A stretch of 64,000 nucleotides of DNA from Solobacterium sp. (GTDB lineage: Bacteria; Bacillota_I; Bacilli_A; Erysipelotrichales; Erysipelotrichaceae): contig JAFWNG010000008.1 of the NCBI GenBank assembly GCA_017510405.1, positions 20,647 through 84,646 on the forward strand. The letters are read 5' to 3'. Numbering within the stretch: position 1 is the stretch's first letter; each line of letters starts with the position of its first letter. Below, piece after piece: positions 8,514 through 19,177 of the stretch. A program made the translations under genes and the position numbers. Under the pieces are notes generated by a model. That model saw only the letters and a program-made list of their open reading frames with translations. It was not told where the DNA came from and made no database searches.

Positions 8514-9179
8514 ATGAAAATGAATGAAGCACTTCTTTCACAGCTGAAAAACACATACCGCGTCGTCGAAAATGATATCGGCGAAGACGCAAAACTGAGT
8601 GCAAAGGGAATGACGTTCCGTCTGCGCACCTTCGAAGCCGAAGGTCTCGGCCATGTGTGCCTGCTGTCCATGAGCGGTATGCTCGGACTGATGCAGATGC
8701 AGACATTCGTACTGAGTCCGGAGACGATCGACCTGCCGCTTCTCAACATGGATCGTGTCTCTGTACTCAGCCGGAAAACACAGATGGTGGAGTTCTACCG
8801 CACGCTCCTTACACCGGAGTCAGATGATAATTTCGCTGAGTATATGTGGATCAAGAACAAGGACACCGATCTGAAGGACTATGTGTCCGGCGAACACTGG
8901 TACGACAGCCTGCTGGCTCCGTATTCCTACGCAAAGGTATCAACCGGCATCAGCATAAAGCGCTTCGACCGCACCTGTTCGGAATACATGCGTGAGTACA
9001 TCCGCCGCTGCCGTATTGAAAAGCCCTGCAGTAAAGAAGAAAAAATGGAGAAGACGCGCGCTTTCGCTCAGCAGCTGATCGATGAAGGCGGTCCGGCTGT
9101 CAGTCAGTTCCGGAAACTGTTCGGCGATGAAGTCACCAGCCGTATCGTTCTCCACCACATGTACGGTCTTCCGCTGTAA
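8514..9179 (+). CDS. Hypothetical protein, only clear plus-strand gene
   Basis: 221 aa with GGGGGAAG ribosome site at about 8498-8505. A mixed alpha/beta protein without signal or membrane segments; motifs LPLLNMDRVSVL and QMVEFYRTLL are reminiscent of the bilin-reductase/RCC-reductase-like fold, but I cannot support that beyond a vague similarity. Divergent from the XpaC-like gene and convergent with the giant surface-protein gene, with a shared terminator between them. Confidence 0.75.
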   Translation: MKMNEALLSQLKNTYRVVENDIGEDAKLSAKGMTFRLRTFEAEGLGHVCLLSMSGMLGLMQMQTFVLSPETIDLPLLNMDRVSVLSRKTQMVEFYRTLLTPESDDNFAEYMWIKNKDTDLKDYVSGEHWYDSLLAPYSYAKVSTGISIKRFDRTCSEYMREYIRRCRIEKPCSKEEKMEKTRAFAQQLIDEGGPAVSQFRKLFGDEVTSRIVLHHMYGLPL

Positions 9180-9229
9180 CAGGATCTGCCTCGTTTTACA
9201 CTGCAGATCATAACGCTCCGATCTCAAAG

Positions 9230-9284
9230 AAAAGGCACCTGGTCCTGCCCGCTTCATGATGCGGGTATGACCGGTGCCTTTTTC
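9230..9284. terminator. Bidirectional terminator between convergent genes
   Basis: A long, slightly imperfect hairpin: arms AAAGGCACC...GCCCGC (9231-9252) and GCGGG...GGTGCCTTT (9261-9281), with A-run on the left and T-run on the right. It can end both the 8514-9179 transcript and the 9303-14780 transcript. Confidence 0.85.
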
Positions 9285-9302
9285 CTGTTCAGCTTTTCTG
9301 TT

Positions 9303-12300
9303 TTACTCGATGCCGCATTCCTTCATGATCGCATCGAACTCTTTCGAGTTTGCAAATCCCATCATGACTTCATCACGGCTCATACCGGACTTCAGCCGGT
9401 TCACCCAGTCGTTGAATCCTTCCGGTTCCGGTTCTCTGCCCAGGAATGTACGATACAGGATCGTGACATACTCTTCGTCCGTCGTCTTCTTGTTCAGGAA
9501 CTCCGGTGAATGGAAGAAGCCTGTCGTTGCTGTATAGATCGCTTCTGCTTTCTTGTTGGATGCACTCAGAATCCTTCTGCACCAGCTGTTCAGTCCGCCT
9601 GCTTCTGCCTTTCTTCCCAGTGCCTTTGTATAACAACGGTTCACGAACTTCGTCACGCCCGGATTCCGGTCTCTCCATTCTGTCAGTTCGATCTTGCCCG
9701 GTGTAATGCCGTATTTTGCACACAGTTCCGCAAACTCTCTGCTCTCTACGAATCCCTTCAGGATGAAGTTATTGGACACGCCGCTGCCGCGCAGATCTGC
9801 CCAGAATGCTTTGCCTTCCGCTTCACTTTCACGGTCCAGGATCACTGCATAGCACTTCTCGACCCACTCTTCATCCGTCAGTTCCATGTCTTCCATTTCC
9901 GGACTGTTGAAGAAGCCCTGTACGGTCTGTGCCGCTGTAAGCTTTCCGGAACGCAGCCAGCCTGTCCAGTCTTTGAATCCGTGCTCATCTGCTTTTCTGC
10001 CCAGGCACATGCTGTACAGTCTTCTTACGAATCCGTTGATTGGATCTTCAGATGTCACTGTGCATTCCGCCGTGTAGCCGCCGTCATTTGTCGTCACGGT
10101 GATCACTGCTGTCGAAGGATCTTCCATGCCGTTGTCCGCCACTGCTGTGACTTTTCCGTTTTCATCCACAGTCACAACACTCGGATCACTGCTCGACCAT
10201 GTTACGCTCTTATCATCTGCGTTTTCCGGCAGAACAGTCGCTGTCAGTGTTTCGGATTCGCCGACCTTCAGTGCCAGTTCTGTCTTATCCAGTTCAACGG
10301 ACGTTACCGCGACCGTTTCGATCACCGGGATCTCTTCGGTCTCTGTCTCACCGCATCTTCTGCATTTCCTCTGTCTGAGGCCCGGTTCGGTCTTTGTCGG
10401 TTCCTTGACGACTTCCCACTCTGTCCAGTCATGTCCGACCGGCGCAAGTTCTGCAGTCCTGGTCTGTTTCGTGAAGAGGATATTGCGGAAAACGGCCGTA
10501 TAGAGTTTTTCGCCTGGCGTTTCACATTTTGGTTCAACGGTTACCGTCTCCGTCGTCCGTACGGTTTCTGTCACGACATGGCCGTGATCACGTTCACACA
10601 CCGCTTTTGCAGTAACCGTACTGCAGTCTTCTGACCATTCATATTCCGGTTTCTGATATACATGGCCGAGGGCCGGTATCTCCTCTGTTTTTGTATGAGA
10701 CGGATCCCGTCGGCAGGTATACGTGCGGATCCCCGTTTCCTCACAGGACGGTGCTTTTGTGACCGTGCCGTCGTCCCAGTCATGTCCGAGCGCTGCCACA
10801 GTTTCATTTTTCGTCTGTGCGGTAAATACTTTGTTTTCGAATACCGCTGTGATCACGATGATCCCTTCGGTCTCACAGGCCGGCTCAAGTGTAGTTTTTC
10901 TTGTTGTTGTGACGGTTTCCGTGATGACATGCGAAGGATCATGTTCACATACTGCAGATGCAGAAACCGAATTGTTATCCTCGGACCAGATATATTCGGC
11001 ATTGCCGTATTTATGGCCGAGAGCCGGAATGATCCAGCTTTCTTCTTCGATCTCCTCTGTCCCGTCCATGTCCGCAAAGTACTTCCCGCACTTATCACAG
11101 ACCCAGTATTCACTCCGTCCGTCTTCTTCGCACTTTGCCGGTATCGCTTCTTTGTGGATCAGATGGTGTGTATGTCCGAGCGGTGGTACAGCGCGTGTTT
11201 CTTTTTCCCCACATCGCTGACATGTGCGCTCCTCTTCGCCTGCTTCTTCTTCTGAAGCTTCTTTTACAATGATCCATTCACCCCACGCATGGCCGAGGAC
11301 AGCAATCTCTTCTGTCTTCTCCTGTGTGCTGAACAGCGCATTGCGGAAGACTGCTGTCAGTCTTCGTTCCCCCGCCTCGGCGCAGGCGGCTTCTTTGACG
11401 ATTTCTTCCTCCGGCACTGCTGTTTCCCGGATGGAATGCGAAGGATCGCGCCGGCAGACAGCTTCCGCAGTGACTTCACTGTTATCCTCTGCCCATGTAT
11501 ATACCGGGTCTCCGTAAATATGATCCAGTGCCGGTATCGTCTCTGTCTTTGTATGTGAATGGTCTCTCTGGCACGTGTATCTGCGGGTGCCTTCCTTTTC
11601 GCATTCCGGCGGCGTGACCACAGTGCCTTCATCCCAGAGATGTCCCAGCGGCTCCATTACCGCTGTCTTTGTCTGTTTCGCGAACTGCGCATTGCGGAAG
11701 ACCGCCGTATAGATTCTTTCACCTGGCGTTTCACACGTCGGTCTTACGCGGATCGTTTCCGTTGTCTGCACGGTTTCCCTTACGACATGTTCCGGATCAT
11801 GTTCGCAGACAGCTTCTGCGGTAACGGTACTGTTGTCTTCTGACCATACATACCGCGGCTCCTGGTACTTATGACCAAGTGCCGGAATTTCTTCTGTTTT
11901 TGTATGAGACGGATCTCTCCGGCATGTATAGGTGCGGATGCCCGGCTCTTCACAGCCCGGTTCTTTTGTGACCGTGCCGTCGTCCCAGTCATGTCCAGGG
12001 GCATCCAGTACCACTTTCCTGGTCTGTGTCTCAAACACTTCGTTTTCAAATACAGCAGTAAGGGTCTTTTCGCCTGCTGTTTCACACTTTGGCTCTACGG
12101 TCACTTCTTCTGCTGTCTGCGCAGTTTCTTCGACCGTATGATTTTTATCACGTGTACAGACGGCTCTGGCATTTACTGTACGAAGATCCTCGGACCATGT
12201 GTATTCCGGCGTACCGTACGAGTGTCCGGATGCAGGAATGCTTTCTTCTTTCGTATCCGTATACGTCTGTCCGTCAAAGCTGACCTCTGCGGTATAGGCT

Positions 12301-14780
12301 TTCACACCGTCCTCCGTGCAGGTCGGTTCCGTGACTTCGACAGTGATCTCCGCCGAGACTTCTTCCGTTATGGTTTCATCCTGTTCACTGACGAAGACAG
12401 CTGAAGCCTGACTGAAGTCTTCGTTCCATTTCCATTCCTTCAGGACATATGTCAGTTTTTCCCATTTTGCCTTCAGGATCAGATCTTCCGTCACAGGCTG
12501 AGTGAAATCATATTCTGTTTCCCCGTTATACCATCCGGCAAATACATATCCCTCTTTTTCCGGATCCTCCGGTTCTGGAACCATGTGTCCGCTGATCACA
12601 GGAACTTCCGTGACACTGCCGCTGCCATCATCAAACGAAACGGTGTACGTGGTGTAAATACCCCACTTCTGCAGTTCCCTGTCATATGTATAGGTATCAC
12701 CTTCCGCAGAAGCGGATGTATCCGTGTATTCCTCTTCCGCACCGGCATACGGACTGCCGTTGTGCAGTCTTGCGGAAGTGACCGGGATCTCGGTATAGCT
12801 GATCGATGTATTTGCCTGTACAGCCTGGTAGGTTGAAGACGCCGATGTCGTATTCGTAAACACAACAGAGCCGGTTCCCTCAGAGGATATGATGTCCGCT
12901 CCGCCTGCTGTCGTACAGAATCTGCCGGCCGCTTCCAGAGTGCCGTTGACATCCAGTTTCGCATCCGCCATCCTGGCAGCGCTGAATTTATTCGCATTGG
13001 CGCGTGTCGGTGAATAGTAACTGTTGCGCAGATCTACGCCCGGATACAGGAATTTGTTTCCGATCCACTGGTCACGGTCATAGACGTACACCGACTTTCC
13101 GGACGCGATCTTCAGCACCGCTCCGGAATCGATGATTCCTTCAAAGCCGGGGATCAGACAGATGTCCTGATTGCATGTCGTTGTTCCGGAATGAAAACGG
13201 ATCGTCGTATTTTCCATCAAAGGCAGAACATAGCTGGCGCTGTTGATCGAAATCCCCACGTTCATACTGAAACTGTTCAGCGAGGAACTGCCGTAGATGT
13301 CATAGAAGTTCCGGTCTGCGGCAGGATCGTACCGCATCGTCAGACTGCCGCCGTCGGTCAGTGTGAATAACGCTCCGGAGCTGCCCGCAAACGTAATATT
13401 CGGCGTCTCCGTCATTCCCTGTACCGTTGCTGTACCGACAACATTCAGTGCCGCTCCGTACAGGATCGTCAGGGGTGCTTCGATGTTCTGTACATAATAC
13501 TGTGATACCGGGAATACCCTCTCATCGTTGTTGTGCATGGCAGACGTCGCCGTTCCGCCGCGTATATCGCAGATCTCAAACGGTTCGTATACCTTCGAAC
13601 CGGGATTTGCGGTAACCGTTCCCGCACCGGTGATATAGCCCCAGCAGTACAGGAAAGATCCGCTGTTCAGTGCGATCGAACTGCCGCTGTTCATGGCGAT
13701 CCAGCCGAACGCTCCGGTATTGGCTCCGGTATAGCCGTTGTTATGGGAGTTCAGCCGGCCGCCGGCCGCAAGAGTGCCGTTCACAATGATCCGGGCGCCG
13801 GATGCCATCGTCAGTTTCCGGAACGCAGAGGGTGTTGACGGAGCAGAACTCGTCACAAGGACCGGATCCTGCCGGATGAGCGTCGAAGCATTGTCATACG
13901 GGATCAGCACGCTTTTCCCGGCAGGGATCGTATACGTTCCCGCAGACAGTGTGCCGCTGTCCATGAGCGTGATCTTTTCCGTATCTGCGCTCTCCGCAAA
14001 TGAAACTGCTTCATTCAGATCAGTAAACCACTTTTCGCCTGCTTCCCATACCGGCGCATCTGTCGGAATGAATACCGGCCGGATCGTCTGCGGAGTTTCA
14101 AAATACGCTCTCCACTGAGTATCTCTGCTTAAGAAAGCTCCCTGTGTTTCAGAGTACCAGCCTTCCAGCTTATATCCGCCTGCCGGCTGTGCAGTGAGCA
14201 GATAGGATTCCGTGGAATTCCGCGTGATCTGCTTTGTTTCCGTGATCGTTTCCGAATCGACCTGATACGTACCGTTTGCCTCTGCCGGCCGGAATGTTGT
14301 CGTTACAGACGCCGATGTGATCAGGGAAATATTGGTAAGACTGACAGATGAGGTGTACGCACCGGCATTTCCGGAAAGAATGACCACTGTTACAGATCCC
14401 CCGGCCGGGATCTCACGGACAAAGCTGCCGGCCGCGGTAACCGCCGTACCGTCGATCTTCACCGAGCCTCCCGCAGCCAGGACCGGTTTGGAATAATCAA
14501 AAGAAAGCTGTGCCGCGGACGATCTGCGGTTTGTCAGGGTCAGTGTCGAAGTCTGCGATGCGGCGTCATCACATGTTCCTTTCGCCTTTCCGGTCGCCGA
14601 TCCGCTGAGACTGTTTCCGGCAGCGCTCCAGGAACCGCTGTCATAACTCACGGAAAGACCGGATATGCCGACATCCAGGTCAGCTGCCAGGACAGGAACT
14701 GCCGAAGCAGGCAGATACGCAATGAACATCACACTGATGATCACCAGTTTCAAAAACCTTCTGACAATACTTCTCAACAT
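9303..14780 (-). CDS. Giant multi-repeat surface protein with four DUF4214 units
   Basis: 1825 aa from an ATG with AGGGGGAT six bases upstream. Signal peptide 1-32 (LPASAVPVLAAD). Residues about 33-700 are Ser/Thr/Gly-rich with beta-helix character; about 712-790 is an InlB-type Listeria-Bacteroides repeat (VFAGWYNGETEYDF). About 820-1450 holds an alternating series of Cys/His repeats (CxRDxxH, then GHxW or GHxY; eleven GH units by eye). About 1490-1575 is a BIG2 Ig-like domain (VELDKTELALKVGES). About 1582-1825 has four DUF4214 units (for example FVRRLYSMCLGR). No LPxTG or membrane anchor at the C-terminus. Probable secreted adhesin or cell-envelope protein. Confidence 0.85.
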   Translation of the reverse strand: MLRSIVRRFLKLVIISVMFIAYLPASAVPVLAADLDVGISGLSVSYDSGSWSAAGNSLSGSATGKAKGTCDDAASQTSTLTLTNRRSSAAQLSFDYSKPVLAAGGSVKIDGTAVTAAGSFVREIPAGGSVTVVILSGNAGAYTSSVSLTNISLITSASVTTTFRPAEANGTYQVDSETITETKQITRNSTESYLLTAQPAGGYKLEGWYSETQGAFLSRDTQWRAYFETPQTIRPVFIPTDAPVWEAGEKWFTDLNEAVSFAESADTEKITLMDSGTLSAGTYTIPAGKSVLIPYDNASTLIRQDPVLVTSSAPSTPSAFRKLTMASGARIIVNGTLAAGGRLNSHNNGYTGANTGAFGWIAMNSGSSIALNSGSFLYCWGYITGAGTVTANPGSKVYEPFEICDIRGGTATSAMHNNDERVFPVSQYYVQNIEAPLTILYGAALNVVGTATVQGMTETPNITFAGSSGALFTLTDGGSLTMRYDPAADRNFYDIYGSSSLNSFSMNVGISINSASYVLPLMENTTIRFHSGTTTCNQDICLIPGFEGIIDSGAVLKIASGKSVYVYDRDQWIGNKFLYPGVDLRNSYYSPTRANANKFSAARMADAKLDVNGTLEAAGRFCTTAGGADIISSEGTGSVVFTNTTSASSTYQAVQANTSISYTEIPVTSARLHNGSPYAGAEEEYTDTSASAEGDTYTYDRELQKWGIYTTYTVSFDDGSGSVTEVPVISGHMVPEPEDPEKEGYVFAGWYNGETEYDFTQPVTEDLILKAKWEKLTYVLKEWKWNEDFSQASAVFVSEQDETITEEVSAEITVEVTEPTCTEDGVKAYTAEVSFDGQTYTDTKEESIPASGHSYGTPEYTWSEDLRTVNARAVCTRDKNHTVEETAQTAEEVTVEPKCETAGEKTLTAVFENEVFETQTRKVVLDAPGHDWDDGTVTKEPGCEEPGIRTYTCRRDPSHTKTEEIPALGHKYQEPRYVWSEDNSTVTAEAVCEHDPEHVVRETVQTTETIRVRPTCETPGERIYTAVFRNAQFAKQTKTAVMEPLGHLWDEGTVVTPPECEKEGTRRYTCQRDHSHTKTETIPALDHIYGDPVYTWAEDNSEVTAEAVCRRDPSHSIRETAVPEEEIVKEAACAEAGERRLTAVFRNALFSTQEKTEEIAVLGHAWGEWIIVKEASEEEAGEEERTCQRCGEKETRAVPPLGHTHHLIHKEAIPAKCEEDGRSEYWVCDKCGKYFADMDGTEEIEEESWIIPALGHKYGNAEYIWSEDNNSVSASAVCEHDPSHVITETVTTTRKTTLEPACETEGIIVITAVFENKVFTAQTKNETVAALGHDWDDGTVTKAPSCEETGIRTYTCRRDPSHTKTEEIPALGHVYQKPEYEWSEDCSTVTAKAVCERDHGHVVTETVRTTETVTVEPKCETPGEKLYTAVFRNILFTKQTRTAELAPVGHDWTEWEVVKEPTKTEPGLRQRKCRRCGETETEEIPVIETVAVTSVELDKTELALKVGESETLTATVLPENADDKSVTWSSSDPSVVTVDENGKVTAVADNGMEDPSTAVITVTTNDGGYTAECTVTSEDPINGFVRRLYSMCLGRKADEHGFKDWTGWLRSGKLTAAQTVQGFFNSPEMEDMELTDEEWVEKCYAVILDRESEAEGKAFWADLRGSGVSNNFILKGFVESREFAELCAKYGITPGKIELTEWRDRNPGVTKFVNRCYTKALGRKAEAGGLNSWCRRILSASNKKAEAIYTATTGFFHSPEFLNKKTTDEEYVTILYRTFLGREPEPEGFNDWVNRLKSGMSRDEVMMGFANSKEFDAIMKECGIE
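10420..12320 (-). repeat. Cys/His repeat array inside the giant surface protein
   Basis: Degenerate tandem coding repeats of about 55-60 residues, in two alternating types: one with YxWSED...AVCxRDxxH and one with GHDWDDGTV...CxxPGxRTYTC. The DNA copies are diverged but recognisable, for example the recurring coding of CRRDPSHTKTEEIPALGH. This makes the locus prone to repeat-number change and to assembly collapse. Confidence 0.8.
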
Positions 14781-15436
14781 AAATGATCCCCCTGTTTTTT
14801 ATGTTTTCGAATCTCAATATAGATGCTGTAGCCAATCAGAACACTGATCAGAGACCACAGATGTGCCAGATGAAACAGTGTGTTTCCTTCCCGGAAGAAC
14901 TCCTCCGCAAAGCGGAATACTCCGTAGCTCATCATCAGGACCGGAAACAGTTCGCCGGTAAATCCTCCGTTCTTTCTGAACGTCTTCATCAGAACAAACA
15001 GCATGACCGCATAAAACAGCAGTTCCGCTTCCCGTACCGGCCAGTGCAGACCGGTACTGCCAATTGGCGTTCCCCCGCAGCATCCGTTCATCAGACAGCG
15101 TATTCTCTGCAGAAACTGTGAAGGAATGACATAGACCGCATAGGAATCGAAGATACAGCGCCGGTCCTGCCGGTATACTGCGTACAGCAGGCATGGCGCA
15201 AACAGATAGACTCCGTATGTACTGACTGCACCAATTGAGAATCCCCGCCCGGATACCGCCTTCTCAAATGACGCGAATAAAAGTACGGAGATCACACTGA
15301 GTGCCGAAAAAACAGCACAGCGGAACAGCGCCGCTGCGGTCTGCCGCCGCTGCATATACTGCATCAGCGGGTATCCGGCCTGGATCCCCAGAATTACAGC
15401 ACCGTAAACAGAGTATTTCATTAATAAGTCGATCAT
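14774..15436 (-). CDS. Lgt-like integral membrane protein
   Basis: 220 aa from MIDLLMKYSVYG; GGGGAAG five bases before this ATG supports it over an upstream in-frame ATG. Several membrane segments. RCLMNGCCGGTPIG followed by LHWPVREAELLFY resembles the RxGCxxxGCCYG...WP..E core of divergent prolipoprotein diacylglyceryl transferases. It is shorter than normal Lgt (about 260-290 aa), so the activity is uncertain. Its 3' end overlaps the start of the giant surface-protein gene by 7 bases, implying coupled translation. Confidence 0.7.
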   Translation of the reverse strand: MIDLLMKYSVYGAVILGIQAGYPLMQYMQRRQTAAALFRCAVFSALSVISVLLFASFEKAVSGRGFSIGAVSTYGVYLFAPCLLYAVYRQDRRCIFDSYAVYVIPSQFLQRIRCLMNGCCGGTPIGSTGLHWPVREAELLFYAVMLFVLMKTFRKNGGFTGELFPVLMMSYGVFRFAEEFFREGNTLFHLAHLWSLISVLIGYSIYIEIRKHKKQGDHLC

Positions 15437-15560
15437 TTTGTCTTCCCCGGAGAAAACGCTTTTTTCTATCTGCATTCACGATTATAGCACCTGCCTGTCC
15501 GTTCGGAAAACCGTTTATACGCGACACGGACGACAGACACGACAGCTCTTCGGAAAACGA

Positions 15561-17495
<1,935 letters not shown>

Positions 17496-17547
17496 TCACT
17501 GCAAGAGCAGGATTTTTCTTTTATATCCTGCGTTTCTTCGGGAAAAA

Positions 17548-17568
17548 GAAAAGGACTTGCGTCCATTA
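17548..17568 (-). terminator. Possible short terminator after the XRE gene
   Basis: Four-pair hairpin GGAC-GCAA-GTCC (17564-17553) followed on the minus strand by TTTTCTTTTT. The stem is short, so the call is weak. Confidence 0.4.
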
Positions 17569-17572
17569 CAGC

Positions 17573-17803
17573 TTATTTATAGCGGATCACATGCACCAGT
17601 TCGTCGATCGTCATGCCGAGCGCCTGCGACAGAGCCAGCGCCGTTGCGATCTCCATTCGTCCTATATCTCTCTTCATTCCGTTCAGAAGTGTCGTATAGG
17701 GAACATCGGCGAGCTTCGCTGCCCGGTAGGCGGTCAGTCCTTTTTCTGTCAGCAGGATCTGCCAGGCTTTTTTCTGCTGGGAATCATTCCGGATCTCATC
17801 CAT
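17573..17803 (-). CDS. Small XRE-family helix-turn-helix regulator
   Basis: 76 aa from MDEIRNDSQQ; TGAGGT about eight bases upstream supports this ATG over a 115-codon alternative. The HTH spans about residues 20-70 (GLTAYRAAKLADVPYTTLLN, then ALSQALGMTIDELV). No second domain. Likely a DNA-binding regulator of an unknown target; it lies between the LCP gene and the YkuK gene. Confidence 0.85.
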   Translation of the reverse strand: MDEIRNDSQQKKAWQILLTEKGLTAYRAAKLADVPYTTLLNGMKRDIGRMEIATALALSQALGMTIDELVHVIRYK

Positions 17804-17865
17804 GCGGTATACCTCACAAGGTATGATACACTGTTTTTCCCCGGAAAGCAATTTTACATGGGAAA

Positions 17866-17892
17866 AGGCCTGTATATATGGGATATACAGAC
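17866..17892 (-). terminator. Weak terminator after ykuK-like gene
   Basis: CTGTATAT (17870-17877) pairs with ATATACAG (17883-17890); minus strand continues GGCCTTTTCC. T-run is short. Confidence 0.45.
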
Positions 17893-17897
17893 CTGTA

Positions 17898-18419
17898 TCA
17901 CTTGGAGTACTTGTCCGCAATGCTGGACGCAGCGTAAGAATCCGGCTTGATCTCGCAGTCGTAGCCCATTGCTTTTACCCAGCCTTCCAGCTCGTTGATG
18001 TATTCACGGGTCGGGCCCTGCTTGCCTACATCAATGTGGACAGTCAGATGTACATTGGACTTTTCGTCTGTGATGTCGAAATCCTTCTCCAGCAGTGCTT
18101 CCAGCAAAAGTTCTGCGGCATCCAGCGAGATCTGCGTCTCCGTGTGCAGCTTGTACTGAAGCTGTCCTTTGCGGAACGGTTCATGGTACATCGTGCGAAC
18201 GAAGAAGATACCGCCGTTGTGCAGACGGTGCAGCGTGACAGCCAGTACGATCTTTGTTTCATCGTATGTCTGGGAGTCGGTGCCGATCGCCAGGACGTAC
18301 TCCTTTTCCGGCTCTTTGCCGATCCAGCTTACGATCTTGTCCGCCATGTCGCGGAATGCCATAACATGTCCGCTGCCGTCACGGAAACGTGTATCCATTG
18401 TCAGTTTCAGCTCGCTCAT
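17898..18419 (-). CDS. YkuK family (DUF458, RNase H-like) protein
   Basis: 173 aa, normal length. Family landmarks are the acidic RNase H-like residues in AIGTDSQTY and TVHIDVGKQGPT, the segment VRTMYHEPFRKGQLQYKLHTE and the C-terminal KPDSYAASSIADKYS. The physiological substrate of this family is not known to me; the sporulating/low-GC distribution suggests an RNA- or nucleotide-related role. It is the last protein gene before the tRNA array on the same strand, 22 bases from tRNA-Asn. Confidence 0.88.
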   Translation of the reverse strand: MSELKLTMDTRFRDGSGHVMAFRDMADKIVSWIGKEPEKEYVLAIGTDSQTYDETKIVLAVTLHRLHNGGIFFVRTMYHEPFRKGQLQYKLHTETQISLDAAELLLEALLEKDFDITDEKSNVHLTVHIDVGKQGPTREYINELEGWVKAMGYDCEIKPDSYAASSIADKYSK

Positions 18420-18441
18420 TTCCGGTACCTCCTTTCTTCAG

Positions 18442-18513
18442 CGGTCCCTGCAGGACTCGAACCTGCAACTTCCGGTTAACGGCCGGGCGTTTTCCCATTG
18501 AAACTAAGAAACC
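18442..18513 (-). tRNA. tRNA-Asn(GTT), C33 variant
   Basis: Acceptor GGTTTCT / AGGGACC (two G-T wobbles), D-stem GTTT/AAAC, anticodon loop CCGTTAA, T-arm GCAGG-TTCGAGT-CCTGC. No encoded CCA. The base before the anticodon is C instead of the nearly universal T33. Confidence 0.75.
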
Positions 18514-18564
18514 ATTCGTGTCGGACAGAAGCAGTTCTGTCATCTGTACAGGCCGCGCTGCGGT

Positions 18565-18636
18565 CTGTTTCCGCCGGGTATGATCCGACATCCCCTGATG
18601 ATCATCAGGTGTATTAGCCGCTTATACGAAGAAACA
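18565..18636 (-). tRNA. tRNA-like element, anticodon unresolved
   Basis: Acceptor TGTTTCT / GGAAACA, D-stem GTAT/ATAC and T-stem GTCGG/CCGGC fold well. The anticodon arm CCTGA-TGATCA-TCAGG leaves only six loop bases, so no standard anticodon can be assigned (GAT or CAT are both possible by shifting). T-loop ATCATAC is of the swapped type seen in the neighbouring tRNA-Thr genes. May be a degenerate copy. Confidence 0.4.
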
Positions 18637-18671
18637 AGCTGCACAGAACCATCACCCTCCATCCGGCACAG

Positions 18672-18745
18672 TGCCTCCCGCCGGGTACGATCCGGCAGTC
18701 TCCTGATTACAAGACAGGTGCGTTCTCCATTTCTGCCAGAGAGGC
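18672..18745 (-). tRNA. tRNA-Thr(TGT), swapped T-loop
   Basis: Acceptor GCCTCTC/GGGAGGC with A73, anticodon loop CTTGTAA (T-T mismatch at the base of the stem 31-39), T-stem GCCGG/CCGGC. The T-loop is ATCGTAC, with A at 54 and T at 58, the reverse of the standard T54-A58. D-stem has only two good pairs. No CCA encoded. Confidence 0.6.
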
Positions 18746-18776
18746 ATTTTTTATGATCCGGACAAATGTCCGGAAG

Positions 18777-18849
18777 TCGACAGGGCGGGATTCGAACCCG
18801 CAGACATCTGTTTCTAAGACAGACTGCTTTGCCGGTTTGCTACCTGCCG
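18777..18849 (-). tRNA. tRNA with TAG anticodon (Leu by code), short variable loop, copy 1
   Basis: Acceptor CGGCAGG/CCTGTCG, anticodon stem TCTGT/ACAGA with loop CTTAGAA, T-arm GCGGG-TTCGAAT-CCCGC. By the code TAG reads CUA (Leu), but bacterial tRNA-Leu has a long variable arm and here it is five bases (TGTCT). The D-stem is poor. A copy with the same sequence is at 19178-19250. Confidence 0.6.
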
Positions 18850-18895
18850 ATGATCGGTGCTGGGCACCGGTAATACATCGTCCCCTCCCGGGGAG

Positions 18896-18966
18896 TCAGA
18901 GTGGAAGGATTTGAACCCTCATATCGCGGTCCCAGGCCGCGGGTCCTGCCATTGGACGACACCCTG
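18896..18966 (-). tRNA. tRNA-Pro(TGG), C33 variant
   Basis: Acceptor CAGGGTG/CACTCTG, D-stem GTCC/GGAC, anticodon stem CGCGG/CCGCG with loop CCTGGGA, T-arm GAGGG-TTCAAAT-CCTTC. C instead of T33. No encoded CCA; one base separates it from the next tRNA. Confidence 0.75.
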
Positions 18967-18967
18967 A

Positions 18968-19043
18968 TGGTTGCAGCGACGGGATTTGAACCCGCATTGT
19001 ACGGCTTATGGGGCCGCTTCGGAACCGTTCCGGATACGCTGCG
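18968..19043 (-). tRNA. tRNA-Met(CAT), initiator-like, copy 1
   Basis: Acceptor CGCAGCG / CGCTGCA gives a C1-A72 mismatch, the hallmark of bacterial initiator tRNA, and CCA is encoded. Anticodon loop CCCATAA (C33). T-arm GCGGG-TTCAAAT-CCCGT. The D-stem contains a mismatch and the anticodon stem lacks the classical GGG/CCC, so initiator function is an inference. Confidence 0.7.
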
Positions 19044-19070
19044 ATAAATTACGGTGCTTTTCAGCACCAG

Positions 19071-19144
19071 TGCCTCCCGCCGGGTACGATCCGGCAATCT
19101 CCTGCTTACTGGGCAGCTGCGTTCTCCGTTTGCGCCAGAGAGGC
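19071..19144 (-). tRNA. tRNA-Thr(AGT), swapped T-loop
   Basis: Same body as the tRNA-Thr at 18672: acceptor GCCTCTC/GGGAGGC, T-arm GCCGG-ATCGTAC-CCGGC. Anticodon loop CCAGTAA gives AGT, an A34 anticodon that is unusual in bacteria, plus C33. No CCA encoded. Confidence 0.55.
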
Positions 19145-19177
19145 ATTTCTTTTATGATCCGGACAAGTGTCCGGAAG

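Noticed and set aside
7982..8749. Full 255-residue version of the XpaC-like protein
   Set aside because: The first 103 codons overlap the divergent plus-strand gene and its ribosome site and have no protein character.
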